From the NCBI GenBank assembly GCA_003024175.1, contig MDYQ01000338.1, positions 1 through 19,908 on the forward strand: a DNA stretch of 19,908 bases, read 5' to 3'. A program made the translations under genes and the position numbers. The notes beneath the pieces are model-generated. The model searched no databases. It worked only from the letters and a program-made list of their open reading frames with translations, and was not told the origin of the DNA. The DNA is from Planoprotostelium fungivorum (lineage: Eukaryota; Evosea; Variosea; Cavosteliida; Cavosteliaceae). Shown here in pieces: positions 18,894 through 19,908 of this stretch; the stretch's first letter is position 1, and each line of letters starts with the position of its first letter.

Positions 18894-19908
18894 TTAATCT
18901 GGGCGGTCACTCTTCGGTGACTTGTTTATTCCTCTCTGCCCGATGACTACTGCATTACCATCGTCGTGGTTCGATTTCTCTTCTCTCTTCTTCTCTTTCA
19001 GATCGCAGATGGGGCAGGAGAACTTGTCTCCACTCTGGCATCGAATGTGGTAGAGGGCCTTGCAGCCGGGGCACCTCACTGCGTCACTCTGGAAGGGAAA
19101 GATGGGCTGTGTGGATTCAGTGGTGGTTCATCACAGAGCGCATGTGATGGTGTTTCATGATGTGATGGTTGATGATGTGATGGTGAATGGGATGATGGAT
19201 GAGATGATGTGATCGCTGATCGCTGAGATGGTGTGATTGCTGAGATGGTGTGATTGCTGAGATGGTGTGATCGCTGAGATGATGTAGTGATCAAATGAAA
19301 TGCAAATGATGAATGATGAATGATATACGAATAGAAACGAAGGATGAATCACCGGCTCTTGGTAGCACTTCATGCAGATGTGTCCCTTTCCTTTACAAGT
19401 CTCACACTGCGATGTGATGTGTGACGTGATCTGATTCAGATGATCGGAGAGAAGTGCGTGATATGGCTTCGGTTCCAGCAGGTCTCTGATGGCGAAAATG
19501 TTCGGCTCATCCAATAGATACCTATCGTCCTTTCATTCTCCCATATCTCACGACTGTGGCTCACCTCTTATTCTTCAACACAGTCAAGCTAGTGCGGCAT
19601 GTCTTCATGAAATCAGACGTAGCCTTCAATTGGAACCGATGCGACTGAAAATCGTCAGAATCGACCATCTACAACGTTGTAGATACCCTTATCTGCGTCA
19701 ATAGATTGTCGTTATCAAAGAAACCAGGCTCAGGTTTCACGCAGGGGTCGTATTCCTTTGAAACCAAAAATTCAAGAGATTTCTTTGAGACAGGCCACTC
19801 TCTTCGATCGTAATCTCTCAACAACCTGACAATTTTCAGAATTTAAATTTCAAATTCGAGCGGGAAATCACCTGGCGGGAATGACGTAACGGTCATCTTG
19901 GTGACAAT
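18894..19908 (-). CDS. Rubicon-homology (DUF4206 / zinc-RING-like) protein, 5' end beyond window
   Basis: RH domains of Rubicon, PLEKHM1 and Pacer bind Rab7 on late endosomes and tune autophagy and endolysosomal traffic. Exons in the window are 19908-19872, 19825-19687, 19644-19565, 19521-19353 and 19106-18894, with phases closing. The order matches an RH domain closely: CHQDDRYVIPARLLRDYDR, then REWPVSKKSLEFL, LLTQIRSHRFQLKATSDFM, LLSDHLNQITSHITSQCETC, CKGKGHICMKCYQEP, IFPFQSDAVRCPGCKALYHI and the closing SCPICD. At least nine cysteines and histidines are placed as zinc ligands. A basic, lysine-rich tail of about 35 residues follows. The N-terminal part, where RUN, PH or FYVE domains might lie, is outside the window, so the exact family member cannot be named. 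Confidence 0.88.
19222..19284. repeat. 17-bp minisatellite in an RH-gene intron
   Basis: Unit GCTGAGATGGTGTGATT is repeated about 3.7 times inside the 246-nt intron 19107-19352. That is the longest intron of this gene. TGATG-rich simple repeat flanks the array on the left. Confidence 0.85.
19667..19684. repeat. Perfect 18-bp palindrome of the dispersed word
   Basis: ATCTACAACGTTGTAGAT is two head-to-head copies of the 9-mer. It lies at the very 5' end of a 42-nt intron (19686-19645) of the RH gene, directly after the donor GT. Splicing out this intron joins LLTQIR to SHRFQLK, in register with the RH domain. Confidence 0.85.

Noticed and set aside
19669-19686. An 18-nt intron consisting of the palindrome
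   Set aside because: It is too short for splicing. The 42-nt intron ending at 19645 restores the exact RH-domain spacing.
1-19908. CRISPR array or other regularly spaced repeat made of the 9-mer word
   Set aside because: Copies are irregularly spaced, lie on both strands, and many are within conserved coding sequence. There are no repeat-spacer units.

Overview
The window looks like compact nuclear DNA of a unicellular eukaryote. Genes lie on both strands and are broken by many very short GT-AG introns, mostly 35-100 nt. The protein set is ASPM, F-BAR/SH3, lysosomal alpha-mannosidase, a Rubicon-type zinc domain, a kynurenine-type aminotransferase and a probable GPI-anchored surface protein. 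Together with discoidin-like H-type lectin repeats this fits an amoeboid protist, most likely Amoebozoa. That placement is inference from gene content only. No rRNA, tRNA, CRISPR array or intact transposon was recognised.

Layout: (1) 1-5027, minus: ASPM-like spindle protein, with its 3' end beyond the left edge. (2) 5249-5760, minus: small two-exon gene of unknown function. (3) 5814-8181, plus: 13-exon coiled-coil protein with a C-terminal WH2-like motif. (4) 8340-9711, minus: F-BAR + SH3 protein in 6 exons. (5) 10267-11013, plus: intronless Ser/Thr/Asn-rich secreted protein. (6) 11048-16366, minus: GH38 lysosomal alpha-mannosidase in 23 exons, interrupted by about 265 residues of three lectin-like repeats. 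(7) 16778-18733, plus: class I PLP aminotransferase in 11 exons. (8) 18894-19908, minus: Rubicon-homology zinc-domain protein, with its 5' end beyond the right edge. I built the exon models by hand. Reading phase closes at every junction of genes 1, 3, 4, 6, 7 and 8, which is good internal support. Genes 3 and 4 both look cytoskeletal and membrane related, genes 6 and 8 both point to the endolysosomal system, and gene 1 is mitotic. There is no sign of an operon or a single pathway.

The most unusual signal is a dispersed strand-symmetric word, ATCTACAACG / CGTTGTAGAT. The 9-mer occurs about 24 times and its 7-mer core about 38 times, against about 0.15 and 2.4 expected in random sequence. It occurs in exons in every reading frame that avoids its in-frame stop. 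It also occurs in introns, often right behind the 5' splice site or forming the 3' splice site itself. One intron carries it as a perfect 18-bp palindrome. A second word, GGCGGGAA (E2F-like), is also enriched, and one copy lies about 100 bp upstream of the ASPM start codon.
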